Notes under the pieces: generated by a model | The model's database searches: none | The model's input: only the letters and a program-made list of their open reading frames with translations | Told to the model about the DNA's origin: nothing | NCBI RefSeq assembly: GCF_900166665.1 | Contig: NZ_LT800494.1 | Location: forward strand, 1,098,609-1,162,608 | Length of the DNA stretch: 64,000 nucleotides | From: Cytobacillus gottheilii | Lineage (GTDB): Bacteria > Bacillota > Bacilli > Bacillales > Cytobacillaceae | Direction of reading: 5' to 3' | Program-made: the position numbers and the translations under genes | In this document: piece after piece, positions 18,135 to 27,040 of the stretch | How positions within the stretch are numbered: position 1 is the stretch's first letter | How the letters are laid out: the number at the start of each line of letters is the position of its first letter

Positions 18135-19274
18135 ATGATTTATTTTGATAATAGCGCAACAACGAAACCATATAAAGAGGCAATCCAATCATTTGTAAAG
18201 GTTAGTGAGGCTTACTATGGCAATCCCTCTTCCCTTCATTCATATGGAGCGAAGTCTGAAAAGCTTCTGGCTCAGGCGCGTGAACAGATGGCAAAGCTGC
18301 TGCATGTGGATGCACAGGAGATTATTTTTACTTCTGGTGGAACAGAAGGAAACAACCTTGCCATCAAAGGAGGAGCACTTGCCAAGCGCGGAAAACATTT
18401 AATTACAACTGATATTGAACATCCATCCGTAAAGGAAGCCATGAAGCAACTGCAGGAAATCGGCTTCCATATTACCTATATTCCGGTTGATTATAGAGGC
18501 ATCGTAAATGTTGAAGATATAAAAGCAGCTATAACAAATGATACTGTGCTTGTATCAATCATGCATGTAAATAATGAGGTAGGCTCCATACAGCCGATTC
18601 ATGAAATCGGGGCAATACTAAAAAGCTATCCTAATATTCTTTTTCATGTGGACCATGTTCAGGGGATTGGAAAGGTTCCTTTAAATATTAGAGACTGTCA
18701 TATTGATCTCTGCACCATATCAGCTCATAAATTTCATGGATTAAAAGGTACTGGCGCTTTGTATGTTCGACGAGGAGTAAAAATCTCTCCTCTGTTTTCT
18801 GGAGGCAGTCAAGAACAGCAGATTCGAAGCGGAACCGAAAACCTGCCAGGCGCCGTTGCAATGGCAAAAGCGCTGAGAATGGAGCTTTCAAGACAAGAAG
18901 CAGAATTCAGTAGGCTAGTTGCAATGAAATCATATCTGATAAGGGAATTATGCATGATCGATGGAATCATCCTTCATACCCCGGAAGAACATTCCGCTCC
19001 CCATATCATTAATTTTTCAATCAGCGGTATGAAAGCAGAAGTGTTTGTCCATGCTCTTGCTGAGCATGATATATATGTTTCAACCACAAGTGCATGCTCG
19101 TCAAAATCAAAGGCAGTCAGCCAGACACTGCTGGCTATGAGCGTGAATGAAGACCTTGCCAAAAGAGCGATTCGTGTGAGTTTATCTTATGACAATACAC
19201 TGGAAGAAGCGCAATTATTTATTGTGGCAGTAAAAAATTCAATTACGAGTTTAAGAAAGGTAATGAAAACATGA
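18135..19274 (+). CDS. nifZ: Cysteine desulfurase, NifZ type
   Basis: PLP enzyme that takes sulfur from cysteine as a bound persulfide; 379 aa. The PLP lysine is in SAHKFHGLKG and the catalytic cysteine in TSACSSK. The next gene, thiI, overlaps it by four bases (ATGA), as in B. subtilis, where the NifZ-ThiI pair makes 4-thiouridine in tRNA. This context favours NifZ over a general Fe-S desulfurase. GGTGG at 18121-18125 serves as the ribosome binding site of the ATG. Confidence 0.93.
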   Translation: MIYFDNSATTKPYKEAIQSFVKVSEAYYGNPSSLHSYGAKSEKLLAQAREQMAKLLHVDAQEIIFTSGGTEGNNLAIKGGALAKRGKHLITTDIEHPSVKEAMKQLQEIGFHITYIPVDYRGIVNVEDIKAAITNDTVLVSIMHVNNEVGSIQPIHEIGAILKSYPNILFHVDHVQGIGKVPLNIRDCHIDLCTISAHKFHGLKGTGALYVRRGVKISPLFSGGSQEQQIRSGTENLPGAVAMAKALRMELSRQEAEFSRLVAMKSYLIRELCMIDGIILHTPEEHSAPHIINFSISGMKAEVFVHALAEHDIYVSTTSACSSKSKAVSQTLLAMSVNEDLAKRAIRVSLSYDNTLEEAQLFIVAVKNSITSLRKVMKT

Positions 19275-20479
19275 TCAATTATGACCGCATATTAATCCGG
19301 TTTGGCGAAATTTCTACAAAAGGGCGAAACCGCAGCAAGTTTTTAGATAAATTAAGACAAAATGTCAAACGAGTATTATACCAATTTCCTGAAATAAAAA
19401 TAGAAACGCATCGTGATCGAATGTTTGTAAAACTTAACGGAGCAGATGGAGAAAGTGCTGCACAGTGTTTAAAAGAAGTGTTTGGCATCCAATCCTTCAG
19501 TCTGGCCATTAAGACGGAGCGTGATATCGATCAAATTAGAGATGCTTCATTAGCATTATTTATGAAGGTATTTGAGGAAGGCAAAACGTTCAAAATCACT
19601 TCTAAACGTGCCTATAAAAAATTCGAGCTTGATACTGGGGAAATGAACCATACTTTTGGGTCTCATATCCTAAAGAATGTTGAGCATGCAAAGGTAGATG
19701 TGAGAAATCCTGATATTAACCTGCAAATTGAAGTAAGAGAAGAAGGGGTTTATTTATCCTGTGAAAATATAAAAGGTGCAGGAGGTCTTCCTGCTGGTTC
19801 AAGCGGAAAAGCCATGCTAATGCTTTCAGGAGGAATCGATAGTCCTGTAGCTGGTTACTTAGCAATGAAGAGGGGAATTGAAGTGGAGGCAGTCCATTTT
19901 CACAGTCCCCCTTTTACAAGTGAACGCGCAAAGCAGAAAGTCATTGATTTAACAGAAAAGCTTTCTAAGATTTGTGGAAAAGTTACCTTGCATATTGTGC
20001 CGTTTACTGAAGTGCAGCAAATGATTCAGAAGCAAGTTCCGGAGAATTATACGATGACTTCAACAAGAAGAATGATGCTTACCATAACGGATCAGCTTCG
20101 TAAAAGAAATGAAGGCCTTGCTATTATTACAGGAGAGAGCCTGGGACAAGTTGCCAGTCAGACTCTAGAGAGCATGTATGCTATTAATGATGTGACAGCT
20201 ACACCAGTGCTTCGTCCATTAATTACGATGGATAAAGAAGAAATTGTAGAAATCGCCCAAAAAATTGATACATTTGAAATTTCAAATCGACCGTTTGAGG
20301 ATTGCTGTACAGTATTTGTCCCTGCTTCTCCAAAAACAAAGCCAAAACTTGATAAAGTAGAGCGATTTGAAAGCTTCGTTGATTTTACAGATGCTATTTC
20401 AAAAGCAGTTGCAGACACAGAAACGCTAAATATTACGCCTGGATTCCGTTACGAGAACGATGAAGAGGATTTATTCTAA
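19271..20479 (+). CDS. thiI: tRNA 4-thiouridine synthase ThiI
   Basis: ATP-dependent sulfurtransferase that modifies U8 of tRNA; 402 aa. An N-terminal ferredoxin-like/THUMP region (to about residue 165) is followed by a PP-loop domain with SGGIDSP near residue 187. It ends without a rhodanese domain, like the B. subtilis enzyme, which gets its persulfide directly from NifZ. It is translationally coupled to nifZ by the ATGA overlap. Confidence 0.95.
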   Translation: MINYDRILIRFGEISTKGRNRSKFLDKLRQNVKRVLYQFPEIKIETHRDRMFVKLNGADGESAAQCLKEVFGIQSFSLAIKTERDIDQIRDASLALFMKVFEEGKTFKITSKRAYKKFELDTGEMNHTFGSHILKNVEHAKVDVRNPDINLQIEVREEGVYLSCENIKGAGGLPAGSSGKAMLMLSGGIDSPVAGYLAMKRGIEVEAVHFHSPPFTSERAKQKVIDLTEKLSKICGKVTLHIVPFTEVQQMIQKQVPENYTMTSTRRMMLTITDQLRKRNEGLAIITGESLGQVASQTLESMYAINDVTATPVLRPLITMDKEEIVEIAQKIDTFEISNRPFEDCCTVFVPASPKTKPKLDKVERFESFVDFTDAISKAVADTETLNITPGFRYENDEEDLF

Positions 20480-20509
20480 ACTCTTTCATTAAATTACCAA
20501 TTTAAAAGT

Positions 20510-20539
20510 GCATACCGCCATGTGATTCTACACATTCTA
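20510..20539 (+). promoter_or_regulatory. SigG-type promoter of sspA
   Basis: GCATA (20510-20514) fits the SigG -35 and CATTCTA (20533-20539) the -10, with an 18-base spacer. This is expected for a forespore-specific gene. Confidence 0.75.
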
Positions 20540-20562
20540 TACTCACAAGGAGGTGAAATCAC

Positions 20563-20766
20563 ATGGCAAACAACAACAACTCAAACCAGCTTTTAGTTCC
20601 TGGTGTACAACAAGCTCTAGATCAAATGAAGTACGAAATCGCTACTGAATTTGGTGTAAACCTTGGTGCAGAAACTACTTCTCGTGCTAACGGTTCAGTA
20701 GGAGGAGAAATCACTAAGCGTTTAGTTCAAATGGCTGAACAACAATTAGGCGGTTACCAAAAATAA
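20563..20766 (+). CDS. sspA: Alpha/beta-type small acid-soluble spore protein
   Basis: A 67-residue protein that coats and protects spore DNA and is degraded at germination. Family motifs are present: [15 protein letters not shown], with the GPR protease site around TEFGV, and [19 protein letters not shown] very strong ribosome binding site AAGGAGGTGA precedes the ATG. A SigG-type promoter and a perfect terminator frame it as a single-gene unit. Confidence 0.97.
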   Translation: MANNNNSNQLLVPGVQQALDQMKYEIATEFGVNLGAETTSRANGSVGGEITKRLVQMAEQQLGGYQK

Positions 20767-20786
20767 AAATAGATAATATGGCTACA

Positions 20787-20814
20787 AGGAGCAGGGCAAA
20801 CGCCCTGCTCCTTT
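20787..20814 (+). terminator. sspA terminator
   Basis: Perfect stem GGAGCAGGGC / GCCCTGCTCC with loop AAAC, then TTTT. Confidence 0.93.
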
Positions 20815-20944
20815 TCATTTTTAAATAATACTGAAGAGGTTTGCGGCAGTTGCAGTTGAGATTAAAGTATGGATGAACTATACCTAGTCGTTCGCCTTTT
20901 TTGCCAATCAACAAGTATTCTTTATAAAATGGTAAATTTGATTG

Positions 20945-20973
20945 TTTTGATTTTTTGGAAAATTTAGTATAAT
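20945..20973 (+). promoter_or_regulatory. Likely SigA promoter of mbcS
   Basis: A perfect TATAAT at 20968-20973 lies 35 bases before the GTG start. The -35 is weak (TTTTGA, spacing 17). Confidence 0.5.
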
Positions 20974-21007
20974 GTTTGGAGATGAAACAATTAAAGGGGG
21001 AAACGTT

Positions 21008-22597
21008 GTGAAAGTAGAAGATTTACTTGCTCCTGATCAGTATAACCTTGTCGATGAAGTAGAAAAATTTGCGATTGATCCTCAGAAAGTTGCATTAAAA
21101 TGGGAAAATGAACTAGGTTCGAAACAGGAAATTACATATCAGAAGCTGATGGAAAGAGTGAATAGAATTGGAAACGTTTTCTTGGATAGTGGACTGCAAA
21201 AAGGTGATACAGTTTTGGTCATCGTTCCGCGTCTAATTGAAGCATATGAAGTCTACTTAGGTGCATTAAAAATAGGGTTAACAGTGATTCCAAGCTCAGA
21301 AATGCTTCGTGCTAAAGACCTGCAGTATCGCATTAGTCATGGAGATGTAAAAGCGATCGTAAGTTATTATCCTTTTATTGAACAATTTTCTGAACTAGAA
21401 AAACTCCAAACGTTAAAAAAATTTACTTTAGGGGATAAAGCAGAAAATTGGACTTACTTAGATGAGGAGCTTGAAAAGGCATCTCCAATTCTTGAAGCTG
21501 CTAAAACAAACAAAGATGATATGGCTTTTTTATCATATACATCTGGCACCACAGGAAATCCGAAGGGTGTTGTGCATACACATGGATGGGCGTTTGCACA
21601 TTTAAGAACGGCAGCACCTCACTGGTTATTAATTGAAGAAGGAGATACCGTCTGGGCAACAGCCGGTCCAGGCTGGCAGAAATGGGTTTGGAGTCCCTTT
21701 TTATCAGTCCTCGGTTCTGGCGCAACTGGTTTTGTTTACAATGGCAAGTTTGATCCAAATAAATATTTACAGCTTTTACAGGATTATGAAGTGAATGTCC
21801 TCTGCTGTACGCCTACAGAATACCGGTTAATAGCTAAAGTGGATGAAATTGGCCAATATCAATTACCTCATTTACGAAGTGCAGTATCTGCAGGGGAACC
21901 ATTAAATAGAGAAGTAATTGATATTTTCAAGAAGTACTTTCAAATTAATGTGCGAGATGGGTATGGCCAGACTGAGAATACATTGCTTGTTGGTGTTACA
22001 AAAGATATGGAACTTAGACCTGGTTCAATGGGTAAACCAACTCCTGGAAACAGAGTTGACATTATTAATGAAGATGGGAAACCTTGTGAAGCAGGGGAAG
22101 TTGGAGATATTGCCGTGCATGTGAGCACACCTGCCTTGTTTAAAAATTATTATAAAGATCCTGAGCGAACAGCTATGCAGTTTAGGGGAGAATATTATAT
22201 TACTGGAGATAAAGCAAAAAAGGATGAAGACGGATACTTCTGGTTTGAGGGACGAGGCGATGACATTATCATAAGCTCCGGCTATACGATCGGGCCATTT
22301 GAAGTGGAGGACGCCCTTGTTAAGCACCCTTATGTCAAAGAGTGTGCTGTCGTTGGCAGTCCTGATGAAGTTCGCGGCTCCATCGTAAAGGCATTTGTGG
22401 TCTTAAAGGACATTCCCGATTATGAAGAAAGTGAGATTATACAGCTGCTTCAGGACCATGTGAAAAAAATGACTGCTCCATACAAATACCCTCGGAAAAT
22501 TGATTTTGTTGAGGAGCTCCCAAAAACGATTTCGGGAAAAATAATGAGAGTGGAGCTGCGGAAAAAAGAACTTGAAAGGGCGGCAAACAAGGTATGA
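21008..22597 (+). CDS. mbcS: Acyl-CoA synthetase (MbcS/YtcI type)
   Basis: AMP-forming ligase of 529 aa in the acetyl/medium-chain acyl-CoA synthetase branch. ATP motif YTSGTTGNPKGVVHTH, adenylate motif DGYGQTENT, hinge YFWFEGRGDDII and the C-terminal catalytic lysine in PKTISGKIMR are all present. B. subtilis MbcS (YtcI) activates short branched acids such as methylbutyrate, which prime branched fatty acids; substrate here is by orthology. GTG 21008 is preferred because AAAGGGGG precedes it and the longer frame would begin inside the promoter. GTG and not ATG at the start may limit expression. Confidence 0.85.
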   Translation: MKVEDLLAPDQYNLVDEVEKFAIDPQKVALKWENELGSKQEITYQKLMERVNRIGNVFLDSGLQKGDTVLVIVPRLIEAYEVYLGALKIGLTVIPSSEMLRAKDLQYRISHGDVKAIVSYYPFIEQFSELEKLQTLKKFTLGDKAENWTYLDEELEKASPILEAAKTNKDDMAFLSYTSGTTGNPKGVVHTHGWAFAHLRTAAPHWLLIEEGDTVWATAGPGWQKWVWSPFLSVLGSGATGFVYNGKFDPNKYLQLLQDYEVNVLCCTPTEYRLIAKVDEIGQYQLPHLRSAVSAGEPLNREVIDIFKKYFQINVRDGYGQTENTLLVGVTKDMELRPGSMGKPTPGNRVDIINEDGKPCEAGEVGDIAVHVSTPALFKNYYKDPERTAMQFRGEYYITGDKAKKDEDGYFWFEGRGDDIIISSGYTIGPFEVEDALVKHPYVKECAVVGSPDEVRGSIVKAFVVLKDIPDYEESEIIQLLQDHVKKMTAPYKYPRKIDFVEELPKTISGKIMRVELRKKELERAANKV

Positions 22598-22604
22598 TTT
22601 GAGG

Positions 22605-22631
22605 AAAAGCAGGCGAGGGTGCCTGCTTTTT
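22605..22631 (+). terminator. mbcS terminator
   Basis: Stem AAAGCAGGC / GCCTGCTTT with loop GAGGGT and a T-run. Confidence 0.9.
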
Positions 22632-22656
22632 GTTTTAGGGGCGTATTTATCGCGTT

Positions 22657-22770
22657 GGCGGATAAATTGATATTTTTGGCAGGAAAATCAAAATAACGGC
22701 GGATATAATTTTTTTACGGCGGATAAATTGAAAAAAACAGCGGATATTTCAAATAGACGGCGGATATCCG
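22657..22770. repeat. Tandem ~20-bp repeats of CGGCGGATAAATTG
   Basis: Clear units begin near 22657, 22697, 22717, 22738 and 22757, and a decayed unit (GGCAGGAAAATC) fills the gap at 22678, giving a regular period of about 20 bases. It is the main feature of the 390-base gap between mbcS and ytcJ. No open reading frame or known RNA is seen. Confidence 0.75.
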
Positions 22771-22986
22771 GAAAAAGAAACCAGCAAAACTTGATTTTTT
22801 AAGGATGAAAACCGCTAATTTGGCCAGCTTTATGGTGTTTCCAATGGATTTTATCAACATAAGCTTTAAAACCGCAATATTTTCATTACAGACCACCAGC
22901 TTCAGATACTAAAGATTTATTTTGCTTGTCCATGCTTCACTAGGTGTACTATACTATGTTCAAATTGAATTAAAGGAGCATGGAGT

Positions 22987-24594
22987 ATGGGGACGCTTTG
23001 GCATGGGGGAAATATTTATACATTAGAGCAGGAAAATGAACAAGTAGAAGCTGTTTATACAGACGGCGGAGTGATCATTGAAATAGGATTTTACAATGAA
23101 CTTTCTCAAAAATACAAAAATAAAATAGATGTGATTGAAGACCTTAAGGGTGCGACCATGCTGCCAGGATTTGTTGATAGCCATATGCATTTAATTGGCC
23201 ATGGTGAAAGGCTGATCAGACTTGATTTGTCAAAGTGTACATCAAAAGGAGCTGTGCTCGCAGCTGTGAAAGAATATTCGCTGCAGTTCCCTGCTGGTGA
23301 GTGGATTGTTGGAGAAGGCTGGAATGAAAATTTATGGGAAGACCCTACACCGATTACTTCAGCTGAAATAGACAATGTAGTTCCAAATCATCCTGTTTTA
23401 TTAAAAAGAGTATGCCGTCATGCAATAACAGCAAACACCTTAGCTTTTGAGCTGGCAGGCATCACAGAAGCTACTGAATGCCCTCCAGGCGGCGTTATAG
23501 AACTCAACGCTCAAGGACAGCTCACTGGCATCCTAAAGGATCAGGCGCAAGAACTGCTATTTTCAGCGGTGCCGCCTGTTACAAAAGCCTATTTGAAAAA
23601 AGCACTCCAAGCTGCAATAACGGATGCTTATTCTTTAGGTTTAACAGGATCGCACACAGAAGACCTTAATTACTACAATGGATTTGAACATACATATGAA
23701 GCAATTAAAGAAGTCATTGAAGAGGATCAATTTAACTATCGGGCACATTTACTTGTCCATCACGAAGTAGTAGACGACATGATTGCCAGTGGACAGCATT
23801 TTATGAGCGGTTCTGAATGGGTTGAATTTGGAGCGATGAAAATTTTTGCTGACGGTGCATTGGGAGGACGTACGGCATTGCTGAGTCATCCTTACGCAGA
23901 TGACGAATCTACTTCAGGAGTGGCCATCTTTTCACAAGAACAGCTGGATGAGCTCGTGAAAAAAGCACGAGAATACAATTTGCCTGTTGCTGTTCATGCC
24001 ATAGGTGATCTGGCCTTTGAAATGGTCGTGAATTCAATTGAAAAATACCCTCTAATCGGGAAAGGCAGAGATCGTCTGATTCATGCGCAAATATTACGTA
24101 AGGAACTGATCGACCGGATTAAAGAGCTGCCGCTAATACTTGATATTCAGCCGCGATTTGTTGCTTCCGATTTCCCTTGGGTCGTAGAACGTGTTGGGCA
24201 GGAATACATGAATTATTGTTACGCTTGGAAGACGTTATTGGATGAAGGTCTCCATTGTGCAGGAGGCTCTGATGCGCCAATAGAGCCTGTTGATCCGCGG
24301 CTTGGCATCCATGCAGCTGTCACGAGAACAAATATTGATAGCACCGATCAAACGGTTTATAACGAAGAAGAAAGGCTTACCGTGTTTGAAGCGGTTTCTC
24401 TTTTTACAAAAGGAAGCGCATATGCGATTTCACATGAACATGACCGAGGTGTCATTAAGAAAGGGAACCTTGCTGACTTTACGATCCTTAAAGAAAATAT
24501 ATTTACAATTGCTTCAGAGGAGATTGCTTCCATCCCAGTTCAACAAACTGTCATTGGCGGCAAAACTGTGTACCGGAATGTGACTGTGAAATAA
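22987..24594 (+). CDS. ytcJ: Amidohydrolase family protein YtcJ
   Basis: A 535-residue metal-dependent hydrolase of the amidohydrolase_3 group. The early HxH motif is FVDSHMHLIGHG; later metal ligands are a lysine in FGAMKIFADGA, a histidine in AVHAIGD, and an aspartate in GSDAPIEP. The small beta domain is formed by both termini (MGTLWHGGNIYTL and GNLADFTIL). The family attacks exocyclic C-N bonds; the true substrate is unknown. AAAGGAG precedes the ATG. It is a single gene. Confidence 0.88.
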   Translation: MGTLWHGGNIYTLEQENEQVEAVYTDGGVIIEIGFYNELSQKYKNKIDVIEDLKGATMLPGFVDSHMHLIGHGERLIRLDLSKCTSKGAVLAAVKEYSLQFPAGEWIVGEGWNENLWEDPTPITSAEIDNVVPNHPVLLKRVCRHAITANTLAFELAGITEATECPPGGVIELNAQGQLTGILKDQAQELLFSAVPPVTKAYLKKALQAAITDAYSLGLTGSHTEDLNYYNGFEHTYEAIKEVIEEDQFNYRAHLLVHHEVVDDMIASGQHFMSGSEWVEFGAMKIFADGALGGRTALLSHPYADDESTSGVAIFSQEQLDELVKKAREYNLPVAVHAIGDLAFEMVVNSIEKYPLIGKGRDRLIHAQILRKELIDRIKELPLILDIQPRFVASDFPWVVERVGQEYMNYCYAWKTLLDEGLHCAGGSDAPIEPVDPRLGIHAAVTRTNIDSTDQTVYNEEERLTVFEAVSLFTKGSAYAISHEHDRGVIKKGNLADFTILKENIFTIASEEIASIPVQQTVIGGKTVYRNVTVK

Positions 24595-24612
24595 ATATTT
24601 TACCTACTATAC

Positions 24613-24690
24613 CGAATGATTAGAAATTATCTTTCTAACCATTCGGTTTTTATTGTGTATAAATATGAGCGAAATGAAGCAGATGGCAAA
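24613..24690 (+). repeat. Remnant of the dispersed element, acting as ytcJ terminator
   Basis: The hairpin CCGAATGATTAG / CTAACCATTCGG plus TTTTT (24613-24654) is the terminator module of the 320-bp element. The later TGAGCGAAATGAAGCAGA resembles the start of its GC-rich core. The ends and core are lost. Confidence 0.65.
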
Positions 24691-24807
24691 AATGATCTGT
24701 TGATAGAGTAAATTTTTAATAAAGATTGATAAAAATATATTGCAAGTCTTTTTAACTGGTGTCTATAATAGTAATATTTCGAAATCAGAAAGAATTGAGG
24801 ATGGAAG

Positions 24808-25740
24808 ATGGGACAAAACGATATTAAAAACGGCGCACTGTATGCTGGATTCTCATATCTATTGTGGGGGATTCTGCCAATCTACTGGAAGCTCATTCAT
24901 CATGTCAATTCGGATGAAATATTGGCAAATCGGATCTTATGGAGTTTCATATTCATGATTTTTATTTTAGTAGTTAGCCGAAAATGGGCACCATTTTTAC
25001 AAACACTAAAGGGCTTAAAGGCAAATAAAAAGCAGGCTGCAGCCCTTGTTTTAGCATCTATACTCATTAGCTGCAACTGGTTTGTTTATATTTGGGCAGT
25101 GAATGCTGATCGAATGATTGAAGCGAGCCTTGGCTATTATATAAACCCTCTAGTAAGTGTTCTGCTTGGAATGCTGGTCTTTAAAGAGCGGCTTGGTATT
25201 ATGCAATATATATCCTTTATATTAGCTTTAGCGGGAGTGCTTATATTAAGCATTTCTTACGGCCAGGTTCCGTGGGCATCCCTTTTGCTTGCTTTTTCTT
25301 TTGGTTTCTATGGCCTTGCGAAAAAGCTGATTACCGTTGAACCAGCAATTGGATTAACATTGGAAACATTAGTAGTTGCACCATTTGCCTTAATCTATTT
25401 AGTTATTTTATATTCAAATCAATCATTGGCTCTTTTTCACTTATCAGCAGGAACGGATTTATTGCTGCTTGGAGCAGGGATTGCAACAGCTATTCCTCTG
25501 CTGCTTTTTGCAAAAGGTGCACAAAAAATCCCTTTATCTATGCTAGGGTTTTTGCAGTATATTGCACCAACTATTACTTTGATTTTAGGGGTGTTTGTGT
25601 ATGGTGAAGCATTTTCATCCGTACACCTTCTGGCTTTCCTATTTATTTGGAGTGCATTGACTGTTTATTCTCTTTCTAAAACAAAGCTATATGTACATTG
25701 GCAGGAGAAACGAAAAGAACGAAAGAAAATAGCCCTTTAA
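24808..25740 (+). CDS. EamA/RarD-type DMT permease
   Basis: Integral membrane protein of 310 aa with about ten membrane segments arranged as two EamA halves. The N-terminus GALYAGFSYLLWGILPIYWKLI is typical of the RarD group of drug/metabolite transporters. The substrate is not known. GAGGATGGAAG precedes the ATG. A full copy of the dispersed element begins 10 bases after its stop and provides the terminator. Confidence 0.88.
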   Translation: MGQNDIKNGALYAGFSYLLWGILPIYWKLIHHVNSDEILANRILWSFIFMIFILVVSRKWAPFLQTLKGLKANKKQAAALVLASILISCNWFVYIWAVNADRMIEASLGYYINPLVSVLLGMLVFKERLGIMQYISFILALAGVLILSISYGQVPWASLLLAFSFGFYGLAKKLITVEPAIGLTLETLVVAPFALIYLVILYSNQSLALFHLSAGTDLLLLGAGIATAIPLLLFAKGAQKIPLSMLGFLQYIAPTITLILGVFVYGEAFSSVHLLAFLFIWSALTVYSLSKTKLYVHWQEKRKERKKIAL

Positions 25741-25750
25741 TGCAATTGCA

Positions 25751-26071
25751 AAAGAGGCTGGGACATAAGTATTTAACAAATGCATAGAACCGAATGGTTA
25801 GGAAGTCATCTTTCTAATCATTTGGTTTTTTTATGGTTATAAAATAATATTTTATTAACATGAGTGAAATGGAGCGGAGGATCCTCGACTCCTGTGGGCA
25901 ATAGAGGAAAAGCTGAGACCCCGCAGAAGCTTTGCTTCGAGGAGGCTCAGCTTCCTCCCCACGGAAAGCGAGGGTCCGCAGCGCACTGGAACGGACTTGT
26001 TTAAATACCAAACCAAGATATTGAATATTCGTGTTTTAGAAAGATTAATTTCGTTTTGTCCCAGCCTCTTT
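25751..26071 (+). repeat. Dispersed 320-bp element, copy 1
   Basis: Perfect 15-base terminal inverted repeats AAAGAGGCTGGGACA (25751-25765) and TGTCCCAGCCTCTTT (26057-26071). A terminator hairpin with seven T lies at 25790-25832. The GC-rich hairpin core (25862-25995) pairs GGATCCTCG with CGAGGGTCC, AAGCTGAG with CTCAGCTT, and an apical GAAGC with GCTTC. The element fills the whole gap between the convergent rarD-like gene and NAD kinase. A small open frame within it (25814-26011) is spurious. Confidence 0.92.
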
Positions 26072-26075
26072 CTGT

Positions 26076-26882
26076 TTATGATAGAAATGTTCTTTTAACT
26101 TTCTCCCAGAAGGAATTGTCCTTTAGTTTAACGGTTTTAATTTCCTTGCCGCTTAGTTTTACATCAATTTTCTGTACATGCTGAACACTCATGGCTTCGT
26201 TATCCATCGCCATGACAGGATGATCATTGCCGTCTTGAATAACCTTTAAAGTGAGTCTCCGGTTTTCACTAAGGATAAAAGAAGAACCGAGTGTACGATA
26301 CGTATTGTTGTTAAGTGAAGCAAGTTCACTTACTTGCAGACAAGGAATCATCGGATCTACGACTGCACCAGTTACAGATTTATTGTAAGCAGTACTGCCT
26401 GTAGGCGTCGATACAATCATGCCATCTCCTCTGAATGTTTCAAAATGAAGATCATCAATCAGCACATCCATCGCAAAGGTTTTAACTATGGAAGAGCGAA
26501 TTGTATATTCATTCAGGCAGTAAAAGGATGCCTCATCATCAACCGAAACTTCGATAGTCGGATATCGGCGAACCTCAATATTTTCACTTTGTGCGGCCTC
26601 TATCATTTTGTCTATATCGTCTATTTGGAAATCACAATACATGCTCAAGCTTCCAGTCGTTGAAATTCCGGCATAAAGGCAATCATCTCTAAACCCTGTT
26701 TTTCTCACAGCTTGTAGAAACGATCCGTCCCCGCCAATACTCACAATGATATTAGCGTCCTCAGGCTCACTTAAAACATGAAAGCCATTTTTTTCTGCCA
26801 AATCGTAAAGAGGCTGAACCATCTCTAATGTCTTCGAATCCTGCTTGTGGTAGAAATACATATTACGTCGAGCTGTCATCAT
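26076..26882 (-). CDS. nadK: NAD kinase
   Basis: Phosphorylates NAD to NADP; 268 aa, the second NAD kinase type of bacilli (B. subtilis YtdI/PpnKB). The GGDGS motif is in SIGGDGSFLQAV, the NE pair in CLNEYTIRS, and the glycine-rich site in GDGMIVSTPTGSTAY. The start has two adjacent ATGs behind GGAGG; the upstream one is used here. It is divergent from sppA and ends 5 bases from the edge of element copy 1. Confidence 0.94.
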   Translation of the reverse strand: MMTARRNMYFYHKQDSKTLEMVQPLYDLAEKNGFHVLSEPEDANIIVSIGGDGSFLQAVRKTGFRDDCLYAGISTTGSLSMYCDFQIDDIDKMIEAAQSENIEVRRYPTIEVSVDDEASFYCLNEYTIRSSIVKTFAMDVLIDDLHFETFRGDGMIVSTPTGSTAYNKSVTGAVVDPMIPCLQVSELASLNNNTYRTLGSSFILSENRRLTLKVIQDGNDHPVMAMDNEAMSVQHVQKIDVKLSGKEIKTVKLKDNSFWEKVKRTFLS

Positions 26883-27040
26883 TATTCCTCCAGACTAGTA
26901 TAAATAGAGTAGTGATTCTTTTACTAAGTAAACCTTATTTTGTTATCATAGTGTTGACATTTCCAGTTTACATGTTTTTGAAACATTTTTAAAGTTTCGT
27001 ACGTATGAGTTACTAGCTATTAAAAGGGAGGTTTTTATGA

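Noticed and set aside
22657..22770. The 20-bp tandem repeats as a CRISPR array
   Set aside because: Units are contiguous with no unique spacers of 30 bases or more, units vary, and no cas genes are near.
25814..26011. Open frames inside the dispersed element (also at 34931-35206, 34948-35130, 39965-40216, 40041-40265, 46159-46386, 46199-46405, 58536-58808, 59351-59581, 59409-59747)
   Set aside because: The same repeat is read in different frames and strands, without ribosome binding sites, and the frame is not kept between copies. These are repeat-derived and not proteins.
26334..26663. 109-codon frame antisense to NAD kinase
   Set aside because: Within a clear NAD kinase gene; no ribosome binding site.
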